Shown: positions 49,798 to 58,775, numbered from the stretch's first letter. The stretch: 64,000 bases of DNA from Flavobacteriales bacterium (GCA_016716605.1 JADJWA010000001.1:1612001-1676000); one strand, 5' to 3'. Translations and numbers: made by a program. The notes: a model not told the origin generated them from the sequence alone.

Positions 49798-49906
49798 CTC
49801 ATCTCTCCCGCTATTCGGCGGGCTGGATTTAGCACCTACCCGATGGTTGCCCACCGGACGGTTGCCAAGGCTTCATAGGGCCAGTCCCTCTGCCTTTCTG
49901 GATAAG
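49798..49906 (-). ncRNA. SAM-I riboswitch (S-box leader) of metH
   Basis: Minus strand has all main S-box marks: P1 CTTATC (49906-49901) with GATGAG (49803-49798), the GCAGAGGGACTGGCCCTATG stretch, GAAGCCTTGGCAACC (SAM-binding and kink-turn region), a P3 hairpin, GGTGCTAAATCC, and a final GC-rich hairpin before GAGATGAG. The terminator follows at 49728-49758. Binding of S-adenosylmethionine would stop transcription of metH and perhaps the downstream genes. Confidence 0.95.
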
Positions 49907-49964
49907 CGATGGAAAGAACGACGGCGCGAATGTAGGAGCACGACGCGGGAATACAGAGTTGGCC

Positions 49965-50516
49965 TTAGTAGAACGGCGAGATCATCAGGTACACCACCAC
50001 GCCGCTGATGCTCACGCAGAGCCAGATGGGCCAAGTGCGGCGCGCGAGCTTGCGGTGCTCGGCATAGCGGCCACTGAGCGCGCGATAGGCCGTGAACAGG
50101 ATGTAGGGCAGTGATCCCGCAGCAAGCAGGATGTGCGTGGCGAGGATGATGTAATAGAGCACCTTGATCGCGCCTTCGCCGCCAAAGGGGGTATCGCCAG
50201 CGAAGAGGTGATGCAGGATATAGGACACCAGGAAGAGCACGGAGAGCGCCATGGCCGCGAGCATCACGCTGCGGTGCGCGGTCCACCGCCCGGCACGCGC
50301 GGTGAAGAGGCCCGCGATGAGCAACGCGCTCACCAGCGAATTAATGGCCGCGTTGATGCGCGCGAACACATGCGGGTCGAAGCCGCCGGGGGTGCCCACC
50401 TTCACCCGATTGAGCACCACCACGGCCAGGAACACGATGGCCGAGAAGATCCAGATGGTCCGCTTCGCCTTGGCATCGGCGATGGTGAGCGAAGGCTTGG
50501 GATAGGGCTGATTCAT
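49965..50516 (-). CDS. DUF420 domain membrane protein (CtaM-like)
   Basis: 183 residues from the ATG at 50516. Five hydrophobic helices with conserved His residues (VSYILHHLFAG, ATHILLAAG, AEHRKLARRTWPIWLCVSI). DUF420/CtaM-like proteins accompany cytochrome oxidase genes and are linked to assembly of the heme a-containing enzyme. It is the last gene of the oxidase operon, 13 bp after the SCO1 gene. The role in assembly is inferred from family and position. Confidence 0.85.
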   Translation of the reverse strand: MNQPYPKPSLTIADAKAKRTIWIFSAIVFLAVVVLNRVKVGTPGGFDPHVFARINAAINSLVSALLIAGLFTARAGRWTAHRSVMLAAMALSVLFLVSYILHHLFAGDTPFGGEGAIKVLYYIILATHILLAAGSLPYILFTAYRALSGRYAEHRKLARRTWPIWLCVSISGVVVYLMISPFY

Positions 50517-50529
50517 GTTTCCCAACGCC

Positions 50530-51270
50530 TCACCGCTGCCTCCTTTCCTCACGCACGGCCTCGGCGCGCTTCACCTTCTCCTCCTTCAGCAGCATCTTGA
50601 TGTCGTTGGCGCAATCCATCATGCCCTTCATGGTGGTGCCGTCGTACATGCCGCGGATGTGCCGGTCCTTATCGACGAGGACGAATGTCTCGGAGTGCAG
50701 GAAGCCGCCCGGCGCCATCACGTCTTCACGAGCCGCCACATGGTAGCCTTCGCTGCCTTGAAGGTAAAGGGCCTGCTTGTCGCCGGTGAGGAACTTCCAG
50801 CGGGCGGTATCGGCTTGCAGCTTGTGCGCGTACTCGTTCAGTACGTCGGGCGTGTCGTGCTCCGGATCCACGGTGTGGCTGAGGAAGACCACATCCTTGA
50901 AGGCGGGATCGTCGAGCTTGAGCTGCATCTGCTGCATCTGGCCGCTCATCTTCGGGCAGATGGTGCCGCAGCGCGTGAAGAAGAAATCGGCCACGATGAT
51001 CTTGCCCTCGACCTGCTTGTCCGTGAACGGACGGCCGAACTGATCGATGAAGCTGAAGGGCGGCAGCTGGTGGTAAACCGTGTCGATGATGACCTGGCCG
51101 TCGCGCTCTACGGCCACCACTTCCTTGGGACCGTAGTAAGGCAGGAAATTGAACCGGTGCTTCGCCAAGCCCAGCCACGGTGAGAAGAACACGAAGAGGC
51201 CGAGGACGAAAGCAGCGATGCCGCCCAGGATGAGGAACTTCTTGCGACGGCCCGAGGGCTCCACCAGCAT
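50530..51270 (-). CDS. SCO1/SenC copper chaperone for cytochrome oxidase
   Basis: 246 residues from the ATG at 51270 (TGATG overlap with the preceding gene). N-terminal membrane anchor (FLILGGIAAFVLGLFVFF), then a thioredoxin-like SCO domain with FFFTRCGTICPKMSGQM (CxxxC copper site) and the distal His in GFLHSETFVLVDKD. SCO proteins deliver copper to the CuA site of subunit II. Placed between coxIV and DUF420 in the oxidase operon. Confidence 0.93.
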   Translation of the reverse strand: MLVEPSGRRKKFLILGGIAAFVLGLFVFFSPWLGLAKHRFNFLPYYGPKEVVAVERDGQVIIDTVYHQLPPFSFIDQFGRPFTDKQVEGKIIVADFFFTRCGTICPKMSGQMQQMQLKLDDPAFKDVVFLSHTVDPEHDTPDVLNEYAHKLQADTARWKFLTGDKQALYLQGSEGYHVAAREDVMAPGGFLHSETFVLVDKDRHIRGMYDGTTMKGMMDCANDIKMLLKEEKVKRAEAVREERRQR

Positions 51271-51641
51271 CAGAGGTAAGTCTCCCAGAGGTACTTGACG
51301 TACTGCGACTCCCACACCGCGATGAAGAGCAGGTAGAGGATGAAGAGCGCGTAGGGGAGCAGGATGATCGAGCGGATGTTGCGGCGCTCATCGCCCAGGT
51401 GCATGAAGGTCATCACGATGTAGGCGGCCTTCACCAGGGTGAGCACCACATAGGTCCATTTGATGGTGTTCCAGGCGCCCAGGTCGAACCAGCTCTTCCA
51501 ATAGGCGCCCAAGGTCACTTCCACGGTGGTCACCACGGCGAGCAGCAGGGTCACCATCCAGATCCTCCGGCGAATCCTCTTGCCTTCCTCTTCGCTGTGG
51601 TGGGCGTCGAGGCTGTATTCGATGATGTCGTCGCGTTCCAT
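51270..51641 (-). CDS. Cytochrome c oxidase subunit IV (prokaryotic)
   Basis: 123 residues, three hydrophobic helices after a charged N-terminus; MTFMHLGDERRNIRSI is typical for CoxIV of the caa3/aa3 group. Small accessory subunit of the membrane oxidase. It follows the subunit III gene by 41 bp and overlaps SCO1 by 1 bp. A start with MERDDIIEYSLDAHHSEEEG is plausible. Confidence 0.9.
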   Translation of the reverse strand: MERDDIIEYSLDAHHSEEEGKRIRRRIWMVTLLLAVVTTVEVTLGAYWKSWFDLGAWNTIKWTYVVLTLVKAAYIVMTFMHLGDERRNIRSIILLPYALFILYLLFIAVWESQYVKYLWETYL

Positions 51642-51682
51642 TTCAAGCCGCCGAGAGCTCGGCGAGGGGTTTGGTTAGCGGG

Positions 51683-52585
51683 TCAGAGCAGGTAGAAGAA
51701 GGTGAACACGAACACCCACACCAGATCAACGAAGTGCCAGTAGAGGCCGGCCTTCTCCACCATCTCGTAGTGGCCGCGCCGGTGGAATATGCCCTTCATC
51801 ACCATGATCAGCACGATGAGGTTGATGATGACCCCGCTGAACACGTGGAAGCCGTGGAAGCCGGTGATGAAGTAGAAGAAGTTGGCGTATTGCTGTGGGC
51901 CGTACTCATTGAACTCGATGCCATTCGTGCTCCAAGGGAAGGGGGCGCCGGCCATGTACACGACCTTCTCCTTCCAGAGCTGCTGGGCGGCATCGCCGGT
52001 CACAGGGGGCGCTTCGGCGCCACCGGGCAGGGTGTCGGGCAGCAGGTAATGCCCGGGCAGTGCCTTCACCAGATGGAAGCCCTCGGCATGCGCGGGGTCG
52101 TGGGTATCGTGCGCATCGTTGTGCACCCAGTACTTATCGCCGCTCTCGAGGGTGATGTAGCCGCCGCTGCCATGATTGAAGTGGTACCACTCCCACGCCT
52201 GGCTGCCCACGAAGAAGGCGCCGCCGATCACCGTGGCGAAGAGCCACTTGACCACCCCGCTCTTATCCATCCGATGACCAGCCTCCACCGCCAGCACCAT
52301 GGTAACGGAGCTGAAGATCAGGATGGCGGTCATCAGCGCCACATAGATCAGCGGGAAGGAGCCATGCAGCCAGGGCAGGGCGCGGAACACCTCCTCGCCG
52401 ATAGGCCAGGCCTCGGTGGTGCTGTGGCGAACGAAGCCGTAGCCCACCAGCAAGCCGCTGAAGGTGAGGGCGTCGGACACCAGGAAGAACCACATCATCA
52501 TCTTCCCGTAGCTGATGCTGAACGGGGAGCGGCCGCCGCCCCAGAGGACGTCGTTGCTCAGGGCTTTTGTAGCGTCTCCTGCCAT
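51683..52585 (-). CDS. Cytochrome c oxidase subunit III (long form)
   Basis: 300 residues from the ATG at 52585. Membrane helices with WFFLVSDALTFSGLLVGYGF, WLHGSFPLIYVALMTAIL, VGSQAWEWYHFNHG and at the end FITGFHGFHVFSGV and GLYWHFVDLVWVFVFTFFYL, the standard subunit III pattern. A hydrophilic insert (about 165-225) with HDTHDPAHAEG lies between helices, giving a longer protein than E. coli CyoC. Second of two tandem subunit III genes; the pair is usual in Bacteroidota oxidase operons. Confidence 0.92.
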   Translation of the reverse strand: MAGDATKALSNDVLWGGGRSPFSISYGKMMMWFFLVSDALTFSGLLVGYGFVRHSTTEAWPIGEEVFRALPWLHGSFPLIYVALMTAILIFSSVTMVLAVEAGHRMDKSGVVKWLFATVIGGAFFVGSQAWEWYHFNHGSGGYITLESGDKYWVHNDAHDTHDPAHAEGFHLVKALPGHYLLPDTLPGGAEAPPVTGDAAQQLWKEKVVYMAGAPFPWSTNGIEFNEYGPQQYANFFYFITGFHGFHVFSGVIINLIVLIMVMKGIFHRRGHYEMVEKAGLYWHFVDLVWVFVFTFFYLL

Positions 52586-52608
52586 GGCCTGTTTATGCGG
52601 CGGCAATG

Positions 52609-53337
52609 TTAGTGAACGTACTTCAGGAACAAAAAGAGGAATACCCACAAGGCACCAAGGAAATGCCAGTAAACCGCCCCGGCCCAGAGGCCAACGTGCT
52701 CTTTATCGGTGTAACGCCCCTTGAAGGCCATCAAGGCCATGATCAGGAGGCTCAGCAGCCCGAAGGCCACGTGGAAGGCATGGGCAAGGGTGAGGATGTA
52801 GAAGTAGGGCCCGGTGCGGTCCTTCTGCTCCGCGATCTCGGCATCTAGGGCGAATTGCTTCGCGGAATCGTCCGCGGCGTACCAATGCCCATCGGCCGGG
52901 ACCAGGGTCTGGCCGTCCTTGCTCACGCTGAAGTCAGAGCCATAGACCCCGCCGATCTCCAGGAGCTTGTTCGGGCTGATGGTGATCCCGATCTGCACCA
53001 AGCGGGACCAGCCCTTCACTTGAGATGCGGTGAAGGCCACCCCGAGCCCCAGCGTGGCGAGGATCAAGGGAAGCATCAGCCTAGTTCGGCCTTTGGCTGC
53101 GCTGGATAAGGCCAGTTGCAGGGTGAGGCTCCCTGCCATCACGAAGGCGGTGCTCCAATAAAAGGGCTCGGGCATGGCAATGGTGGTCCAATAGCCACCG
53201 CTCATGCTCACGAGGTACGCGCTGGTGAGGCCCGCGAAGAACATCACAATGGCGAAGCAGAGGAGCCAGGTAAGGGAGCGCCGGGCTCGAGCGGCGCGGG
53301 TGCGCTCCTCGGCCGGGGTGAAGGGGTCAGCGGTCAT
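52609..53337 (-). CDS. Cytochrome c oxidase subunit III (heme-copper, second copy)
   Basis: 242 residues from the ATG at 53337, which overlaps the ctaB stop by 4 bp (ATGA); the frame upstream is only an antisense-like extension over ctaB. Motifs: FAIVMFFAGLTSAYLV, PFYWSTAFVMAGSLTLQLAL, ILTLAHAFHVAFGLLSLLI and AVYWHFLGALWVFLFLFLKY. An insert with SPNKLLEIGGVYGSDF lies in the periplasmic loop. Partner of the longer subunit III; subunits I and II must be encoded elsewhere. Confidence 0.9.
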   Translation of the reverse strand: MTADPFTPAEERTRAARARRSLTWLLCFAIVMFFAGLTSAYLVSMSGGYWTTIAMPEPFYWSTAFVMAGSLTLQLALSSAAKGRTRLMLPLILATLGLGVAFTASQVKGWSRLVQIGITISPNKLLEIGGVYGSDFSVSKDGQTLVPADGHWYAADDSAKQFALDAEIAEQKDRTGPYFYILTLAHAFHVAFGLLSLLIMALMAFKGRYTDKEHVGLWAGAVYWHFLGALWVFLFLFLKYVH

Positions 53338-54230
53338 AAGCGGTCGAGCACATAGGCCACCTGCACAATGGGCAGGTAGAGGAAACTGGCGAACATCAAG
53401 CGCCGGGCATCGGTTCGTTCGTGGGTGCGGAAGAGCTTCAAGGCCGGCCAAAGCATCACAAGCCCCATGACGACCGAAACCACGGCAGCCACCGGTCCTA
53501 CGACGCCGAAGGTCCAAGGGAGCAGGCCCACCGGAATCACGAAGAGCGTGTAGAGCAGGATCAGGAAAGCGCTGCGGCCATCGGTGCCACCGGGTGAGGG
53601 CAGCAGGCGGAAGCCGCCACGCGCATAATCCGCATCGAGCACCCACGCGATGGCCCAGAAGTGCGGGAATTGCCACATGAATTGCATGGCGAAGAGCAAA
53701 CCGGGGCCTAGGCCGAATTGGCCGGTGGCCGCCACATACCCCAGCATCGGCGGGAATGCCCCAGGGAAGGCCCCAACGAAGACCGCCCAAGGCGAGTGCT
53801 TCTTCAAGGGCGTGTAAAGCGCTGCGTACATGAACAGGGAGAGGAAGCCAAGGATGCCCGTGAGCGGGCCGAAGGCCAGCCACAGCAAGGCGATACCGGC
53901 GCTTCCCGCCACGAAGGCGGCACCGATGGCCTCGGCCATGCCCAAAGTGCGCCTCACCAAAGGGCGCTCGGCGGTGCGGTGCATGAGGCTATCCTCCTGC
54001 ACCTCGAACACCTGGTTCAGCGCATTGCTGGCTCCGGTGAGCAATGTGCCGCCCAGCACCAGCATGAGCAGGTCGATTCCGCTGAAAGCGCCCGGGGCGA
54101 TGCCCAAGAGGTAGCCTAACACGGCGCTCACCACCACCAACGAGGCCAGCCGCAGCTTGAATAGGGCCATCACCTCGCGAAGCCAGAGAGCCGTGCTCCG
54201 CTTGCTCGTGTATGCCTGCGACTTGCTCAA
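53334..54230 (-). CDS. ctaB: Protoheme IX farnesyltransferase CtaB (heme O synthase)
   Basis: Attaches farnesyl to heme b, first step to heme A for the oxidase. About 298 residues if begun at TTG 54230; the frame continues upstream but a -7 element (TACTTTCG at 54237-54244) would lie inside it, so the shorter form is preferred. Motifs: NALNQVFEVQEDSLMHRTAER (first Asp-rich substrate site region), LYTPLKKHSPWAVFVGAFPG and DADYARGG (second site). Nine hydrophobic segments. First gene of the operon. Confidence 0.88.
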   Translation of the reverse strand: MSKSQAYTSKRSTALWLREVMALFKLRLASLVVVSAVLGYLLGIAPGAFSGIDLLMLVLGGTLLTGASNALNQVFEVQEDSLMHRTAERPLVRRTLGMAEAIGAAFVAGSAGIALLWLAFGPLTGILGFLSLFMYAALYTPLKKHSPWAVFVGAFPGAFPPMLGYVAATGQFGLGPGLLFAMQFMWQFPHFWAIAWVLDADYARGGFRLLPSPGGTDGRSAFLILLYTLFVIPVGLLPWTFGVVGPVAAVVSVVMGLVMLWPALKLFRTHERTDARRLMFASFLYLPIVQVAYVLDRL

Positions 54231-54236
54231 CGGCCG

Positions 54237-54244
54237 CGAAAGTA
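54237..54244 (-). promoter_or_regulatory. Possible -7 element (TACTTTCG) for the ctaB operon
   Basis: Minus strand, one mismatch to TAnnTTTG, 6 nt before the preferred TTG start. Would give a near-leaderless transcript of the whole oxidase accessory operon. Confidence 0.4.
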
Positions 54245-54330
54245 CCCCGCTGGGCCGAACCGGCGACGCCCATGGAACGATCCCTGAAACCCATGAATCA
54301 CAGCCGAGCACGCGCTCCTACCTTCCCCCC

Positions 54331-55269
54331 ATGTCCGATGCCAGCGCACGTGCTGCGCAGATCAAGGCCGAGGCCCATCGGCTGGGCTTCCTGGCCTGCG
54401 GAATCGCAGTTGCCGGCTTTTTGGAAGAGGAAGCGCCGCGCTTAGAGCATTGGTTGGAGCAGGGCAAGCATGGCCAGATGGCTTACATGGCCAACCACTT
54501 CGACCTCCGGCTCAATCCTCGCAAGCTGGTGCCCGGGGCCAGGAGCGTGATCAGCCTGGCCTACAATTACCACACGGAGCAGGTGCAGCTGGATCCCGCG
54601 GCGCCCAAGCTGAGCACCTATGCCTATGGTCGCGATTATCACAAGGTGGTGAAGAAGCGGCTGAAGCCCTTGTTGGAATTCATCGCGGAACGATTCGGGG
54701 AAGTGGCCATTCGCGCGTTCGTGGATAGTGCACCGGTGATGGAGAAGGCATGGGCCGAACGAGCAGGCATCGGATGGCGCGGCAAGCACACGAATGTGAT
54801 CCGCCAAGGCGGGGGCTCCTTCTTCTTCTTATGCGAGCTGATCACCGACCTCGAGCTCGCGCCTGATGCACCGGCCACCGACCATTGCGGCACTTGCCGC
54901 CGGTGCATCGACGCTTGCCCAACGGATGCGATCACCCCTTACGGGGTCGATGGAAGCCGCTGCATCAGCTACCTCACCATCGAGCTGAGGGAAGCCATCC
55001 CGGAGGAATTCACCGCTAAGCTGAACGGATGGGCCTTTGGCTGCGACATCTGCCAGCAGGTGTGCCCGTGGAACCGGTTCTCCGAACCGCACCAAGAGGC
55101 CGAGTTCAAGCCCAAGCCCGAGTTAATGGCCCTCACGAAGGATGAGTGGCATGGCCTCACCGAAATCGTCTTCGATCGCCTCTTCGAGGGCAGCGCTGTG
55201 AAGCGCACGAAGTTCAATGGGCTGAAGCGGAATCTGGAATTCCTGCGGATGGAGGTTGAAGGTCGATGA
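54331..55269 (+). CDS. queG: Epoxyqueuosine reductase QueG
   Basis: Cobalamin- and Fe-S-dependent last step of queuosine synthesis in tRNA. 312 residues from the ATG at 54331 (the frame is open 58 codons further up without similarity). Motifs: KLVPGARSVISLAYNY, STYAYGRDYHKVVKKRL, FVDSAPVMEKAWAERAGIGW, then two [4Fe-4S] clusters: CGTCRRCIDACP and CDICQQVCPWNRF. No other que genes are present. It requires B12, as MetH does. Confidence 0.95.
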   Translation: MSDASARAAQIKAEAHRLGFLACGIAVAGFLEEEAPRLEHWLEQGKHGQMAYMANHFDLRLNPRKLVPGARSVISLAYNYHTEQVQLDPAAPKLSTYAYGRDYHKVVKKRLKPLLEFIAERFGEVAIRAFVDSAPVMEKAWAERAGIGWRGKHTNVIRQGGGSFFFLCELITDLELAPDAPATDHCGTCRRCIDACPTDAITPYGVDGSRCISYLTIELREAIPEEFTAKLNGWAFGCDICQQVCPWNRFSEPHQEAEFKPKPELMALTKDEWHGLTEIVFDRLFEGSAVKRTKFNGLKRNLEFLRMEVEGR

Positions 55270-55309
55270 CAGGTTGGGGTTGTCGAAACCTACAGCCTCT
55301 CAGCCAGCC

Positions 55310-55528
55310 TCAACTCCGCATAGTGCTCTTGAACACCTCTACGATCACATCCTTGTACAAGTGGCCGAAGGTGGCCAGGCACCAAGCCTTGAGCACCAAC
55401 TGGTCACTTTGGCCCACCCATTTGCGGGCCTTGATCAATTCCTTCCTGAACAGGCGCGGGTCGAAGCTGACCTTCTGGAGCACCTGTTTGCTGAACTCCA
55501 TCATCTTTCTTCCTTGGTCCATCATCAC
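55310..55528 (-). CDS. Small conserved protein, 72 aa
   Basis: 72 residues, mainly helical: MEFSKQVLQKVSFDPRLFRKELIKARKWV, here cut to SKQVLQKVSFDPRLF and the WC-x(2)-FG-x-LY end (LKAWCLATFGHLYKDVI). I recognise the outline from short uncharacterised Bacteroidota proteins; the several Met codons at the start make the exact N-terminus uncertain. Soluble, no signal. Convergent with queG (40-bp gap). Confidence 0.7.
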   Translation of the reverse strand: MMMDQGRKMMEFSKQVLQKVSFDPRLFRKELIKARKWVGQSDQLVLKAWCLATFGHLYKDVIVEVFKSTMRS

Positions 55529-55693
55529 GGTTCGGGTTTAGCAGGCTGCCTTGCGGAAAGCAGGGCTGAAAGTAGTGCTTGATGCTCGGGAAGGGCATTT
55601 GGGGAAGGGCCGTTTTTCCACAAGCGGTCAAGGCAGCGGTATGGGAAACGGTTGATAACCCCGATCGGTATCCGGACCGCCCGTCAGGGAATG

Positions 55694-56551
55694 TTAAGGC
55701 TGGAATTTCCGCTCGGCGGCTTGGAGCACCTGGTTGGTGGCCGTCTCGTAAACGTAGGCCACGAGCTCGCATTCGTCGGCGTTCCAGGCTGGATCCATGG
55801 AGACGCCAGAGTACGTGAAGGTGAGGGTGTCGCCGGCTGTAGCCCCGGTCGCAACGGCCACTTGGCCCCAAGCGCCATCCATGGTCTTCCGGAACACATG
55901 GCGGTGATCGTAATCAGGGTTGTCCACCAGCGGGCCGGTGGAGCTGTACTGCCAGTCGATCACGTGGTCTTCCGTGAGGCAGGTGATGATCTTGTGCTCA
56001 CCGGTGAGATCCGCGAGAACGGCCACTTTCACCGTGGCAGACACGGTATGGGCGGCCGCATCATGCTGGAGGTCGCTGATCCAGATGTCGAGTGCGGCAT
56101 CCTGCGCCACGATATCGGCAATGGCGCTGCCCCACACATCGTTGCTGAGCAAGGTGGAATTGTTGAAGGGCGTTCGGTTCACCAAGCCCGAAGGCATGAA
56201 GGTGACCAGGTACGTGGTGGCGTAAGCCTGGCCTTCAGTCGTGCGGAAGTCCGTGGCATAGCTCCCGTCGGCATTGCTCTGGGGCGCGATGAAGCTTGAA
56301 TTGAAATTGAGCGCGGCGTGAAGGTTCACCAGGATCAATTCGTCGCCATAGAGCCCGTCGAGCTGCGCGGCAACCACATGCGCGGCCGGGCAATTGTTGC
56401 AGTGGTGCCCTGTGAATTCCTCCAAAAGCGCGCGCCGCTTCACGGTGGTGGGGCCGCTCCCACCAGTATCACGCCGCTCAATTGGGTTCTCGACCTTATC
56501 GCAAGAGAAGGCCAACACGGAAATCGCAAGGGCGGCGAGGCAGGCGCGCAT
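55694..56551 (-). CDS. Omp28-related lipoprotein
   Basis: 285 residues with lipoprotein signal (LAALAISVLAFSC, Cys17). The mature protein has an Omp28-like thioredoxin-fold domain: RRALLEEFTGHHCNNCPAAH (CxxC), ELILVNLHAALNF, GLVNRTPFNN, and a C-terminal beta domain with DHRHVFRK and YVYETATNQVLQAAERKF. First of the minus-strand run Omp28-DUF6029-TlpA; only 3 bp to the next gene. The CxxC suggests a redox or folding role at the envelope, but none is established. Confidence 0.85.
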   Translation of the reverse strand: MRACLAALAISVLAFSCDKVENPIERRDTGGSGPTTVKRRALLEEFTGHHCNNCPAAHVVAAQLDGLYGDELILVNLHAALNFNSSFIAPQSNADGSYATDFRTTEGQAYATTYLVTFMPSGLVNRTPFNNSTLLSNDVWGSAIADIVAQDAALDIWISDLQHDAAAHTVSATVKVAVLADLTGEHKIITCLTEDHVIDWQYSSTGPLVDNPDYDHRHVFRKTMDGAWGQVAVATGATAGDTLTFTYSGVSMDPAWNADECELVAYVYETATNQVLQAAERKFQP

Positions 56552-56554
56552 GGC

Positions 56555-58249
56555 TCAGAAGGTGCTGGTGATCGACAAGGTAAGGCCATTGGCGGCGGGC
56601 ACTTGGCGGCAAACGCCGCCCACGCAGAAGATGCCCGCTCGCTGACGGCCGTAATTCATTTGGAAGCGGTTGCCGCCCCTGATGTATCCCACGGAGCCAA
56701 TGGGGTAATGGAGGGCTTCCTGCCCTTTGGCCTCCAGTTCGGGATTGCCCACGTAGTTGTACTGGTCCATGGCCGCCAGGAACCAATGCGGGCTGAAGGT
56801 GAGTTCAGCCAAAGCCGTAGCCCAGTTGCCCTGGTCCTGCTTGGTGCTCAGGTGCTGAAGCTCAAATCGCAAGGAAGTGCGCTCGCTGAACTTGTGGAGG
56901 CCCTCAACGATGATGATGTCGGTGTATACCACAGGCTTGCCGGGTTTGCCTTGGATAACATCAATGTCGTAGGCGAGGTTCAAGTACGTCACCGCCAGTT
57001 CCCAACTGTCCGAGAGTTTCTTGCGCAGCTCTACATTGATGTCCGAGAAGTACTGTCGTTCGCTCATGCCGAACAGCGCGCTGGTGTAGCCCAAGCGCCG
57101 GGTGGTGTCGTCGGCGGCTCCCAGCCGGGTGGTGTCGAGGGCGTAAGCCACACTGGCGTTCACGGCGAGCTTGGTGCCGTATTTCCCGCCAAGCGCGCTG
57201 CCCTTCTTGAACTTGTAGAACACCTCACCCTGACCGGCCACTTCGCCGTTGGGCTGTGTGGCGTAGGGGTAGAGCGTGGCCGGCAGGTTGTACGTGTGCT
57301 GCTTGGCCCGAGGCGGGAGGAAGTTGATGTTCAGGTCGAACGGCGTAGGTGCGCTGCGATCGCTCTGGTAGAACATGTTATCGAAGCTGTGCGCCCCCAC
57401 CGATGCCCCGAAGCCTTTTGAGGAGTAGGTGGCATTGAACAGCAGCGCTTCACCGGGCTTGTAGATATAGCCGTTCTTGCCATTGGGGTCATTCACCTTG
57501 TGCGCGTATTCCGCATAGAGGTCCCAGCGTGCCGAGGTGAAGTTCACGCGCACCGCACCGGCCGCCACGTTCTCAGGGAGCACGTAGATGGGGTCGCGAT
57601 CCTCTTGGTACTTGCTCACGAAGCTCCCGCCGATGATGAGGTTGCTGCCGTGGGTCCATGCGCTATCGAGGAGCTCGGCGAGGTTGACCTCGGCATCGGC
57701 ACCGCGCACGAGGCCTGCGCCCTTCACCTGCTCGCCATTGAAGGCCAGGCGCTGCCGGCCAGCTAGGGCTTTCAGGTAAACGCCACGATAGGGCTTGTAC
57801 TTCACGCGCACGCCGTCCATGGCATTGTCAACGCCCAGGTAGCGTTCCTCATAGCTGCGGAACACCAGGCCTTGGCCGAATTGCTCGAAGAAGTTGCCGG
57901 CCGTGACCTCAAGGTCACTGAGCTTGTACTTCGCGTAGCGATAGCCGAGGCCTGAGCCGCTGTAGGGCTGGCCAGCGGGGTAGCCCGCCAGGGCCGGTTC
58001 GTAGCTCTCCATGCGCAGGCCCGCCTCGAAGGGCCCGCTGGTGAAGATCAGGTTCATCCATGCGTTGTACGCCAGCCGCTGATTGGGCAGGATGGCGCCG
58101 ATGGCGTCATCGGCATTGTAATACTGCGCATCGGTGCTGAAGTTGCCGTGTAGCTGCCCACCGGCGGGTTGCTGCTGCGTGAAAGCCACAACGGGCCACG
58201 AACAGCTTGCAACAGCCAATAGGCCGTTGCGTATCTCGCTTAATCGCAT
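56555..58249 (-). CDS. DUF6029 family outer membrane protein
   Basis: 564 residues from the ATG at 58249. Signal peptide (LLAVASCSWPVVAFTQQ), then alternating beta strands with aromatic ends over the whole length (for example DLYAEYAHKVND, WELAVTYLNLAYDID, NRFQMNYGRQRAGI), ending in Phe (SITSTF), as for an outer membrane beta-barrel. The family is found next to Omp28 and TlpA-like genes. It is transcribed in the order TlpA, this gene, Omp28 lipoprotein, with 10-bp and 3-bp gaps, so the three likely act together. Confidence 0.85.
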   Translation of the reverse strand: MRLSEIRNGLLAVASCSWPVVAFTQQQPAGGQLHGNFSTDAQYYNADDAIGAILPNQRLAYNAWMNLIFTSGPFEAGLRMESYEPALAGYPAGQPYSGSGLGYRYAKYKLSDLEVTAGNFFEQFGQGLVFRSYEERYLGVDNAMDGVRVKYKPYRGVYLKALAGRQRLAFNGEQVKGAGLVRGADAEVNLAELLDSAWTHGSNLIIGGSFVSKYQEDRDPIYVLPENVAAGAVRVNFTSARWDLYAEYAHKVNDPNGKNGYIYKPGEALLFNATYSSKGFGASVGAHSFDNMFYQSDRSAPTPFDLNINFLPPRAKQHTYNLPATLYPYATQPNGEVAGQGEVFYKFKKGSALGGKYGTKLAVNASVAYALDTTRLGAADDTTRRLGYTSALFGMSERQYFSDINVELRKKLSDSWELAVTYLNLAYDIDVIQGKPGKPVVYTDIIIVEGLHKFSERTSLRFELQHLSTKQDQGNWATALAELTFSPHWFLAAMDQYNYVGNPELEAKGQEALHYPIGSVGYIRGGNRFQMNYGRQRAGIFCVGGVCRQVPAANGLTLSITSTF

Positions 58250-58259
58250 GCGACGAAGG

Positions 58260-58754
58260 TCACTTCTTTCCGGCCAGTTCCTGCACCTTGCGATAAAGCT
58301 CGTTCTCGTCGCCCGGCTCGTAATTGTTGTGCTGCCAAACGATTTCGCCCGCGCCATTGAGCAGGAAGGTGTGCGGCACGTTGTTCACGTTGAGCGCCCG
58401 CTTCAGGTCGCCGTTCGGGTCGAGGTAAACCTCATAATCCCAATCCTGGCCGCTTACATAAGGCTTCACGCGGGCGCTGGTGCGTGCATCGTCGATGCTC
58501 ACCGCGATCAGCTTCACACCGGTCTTGGCCTGCCAATCGTCATACTTCTCTGCGATGGCGCTCAACTCCTTCTTGCAGGGCGCGCACCAAGTAGCCCAGA
58601 AGTTCACGATGATTGGCTTTCCGCTGTTGCTGAAGCTCTTGGCGTCCACCTTCTTGCCCTCAAGGGTCTGCACTTGCACGGATGGCAATGTGCCTTGGGC
58701 GCTGGCGAAGGTGGCGGCGGATGCGAGCAGGATGCTCAGGATGGCTGTTCTCAT
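58260..58754 (-). CDS. TlpA-family periplasmic thioredoxin
   Basis: 164 residues from the ATG at 58754. Signal peptide (MRTAILSILLASAATFASAQ), TlpA/ResA-like thioredoxin domain with IIVNFWATWCAPCKKEL (active-site WCAPC), KLIAVSIDDAR and the cis-Pro loop NNVPHTFLLNGAGEI. A reductase or thiol oxidoreductase of the periplasm, perhaps serving the CxxC Omp28 lipoprotein of the same operon (inference). First gene of the three-gene run. Confidence 0.9.
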   Translation of the reverse strand: MRTAILSILLASAATFASAQGTLPSVQVQTLEGKKVDAKSFSNSGKPIIVNFWATWCAPCKKELSAIAEKYDDWQAKTGVKLIAVSIDDARTSARVKPYVSGQDWDYEVYLDPNGDLKRALNVNNVPHTFLLNGAGEIVWQHNNYEPGDENELYRKVQELAGKK

Positions 58755-58775
58755 GGATCGTTCAGGTGAAATTGA

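Noticed and set aside
53338..53883. N-terminal extension of the short subunit III gene over ctaB
   Set aside because: It is an Arg/Pro/Leu-rich shadow of ctaB; the ATG overlapping the ctaB stop gives a normal subunit III start.
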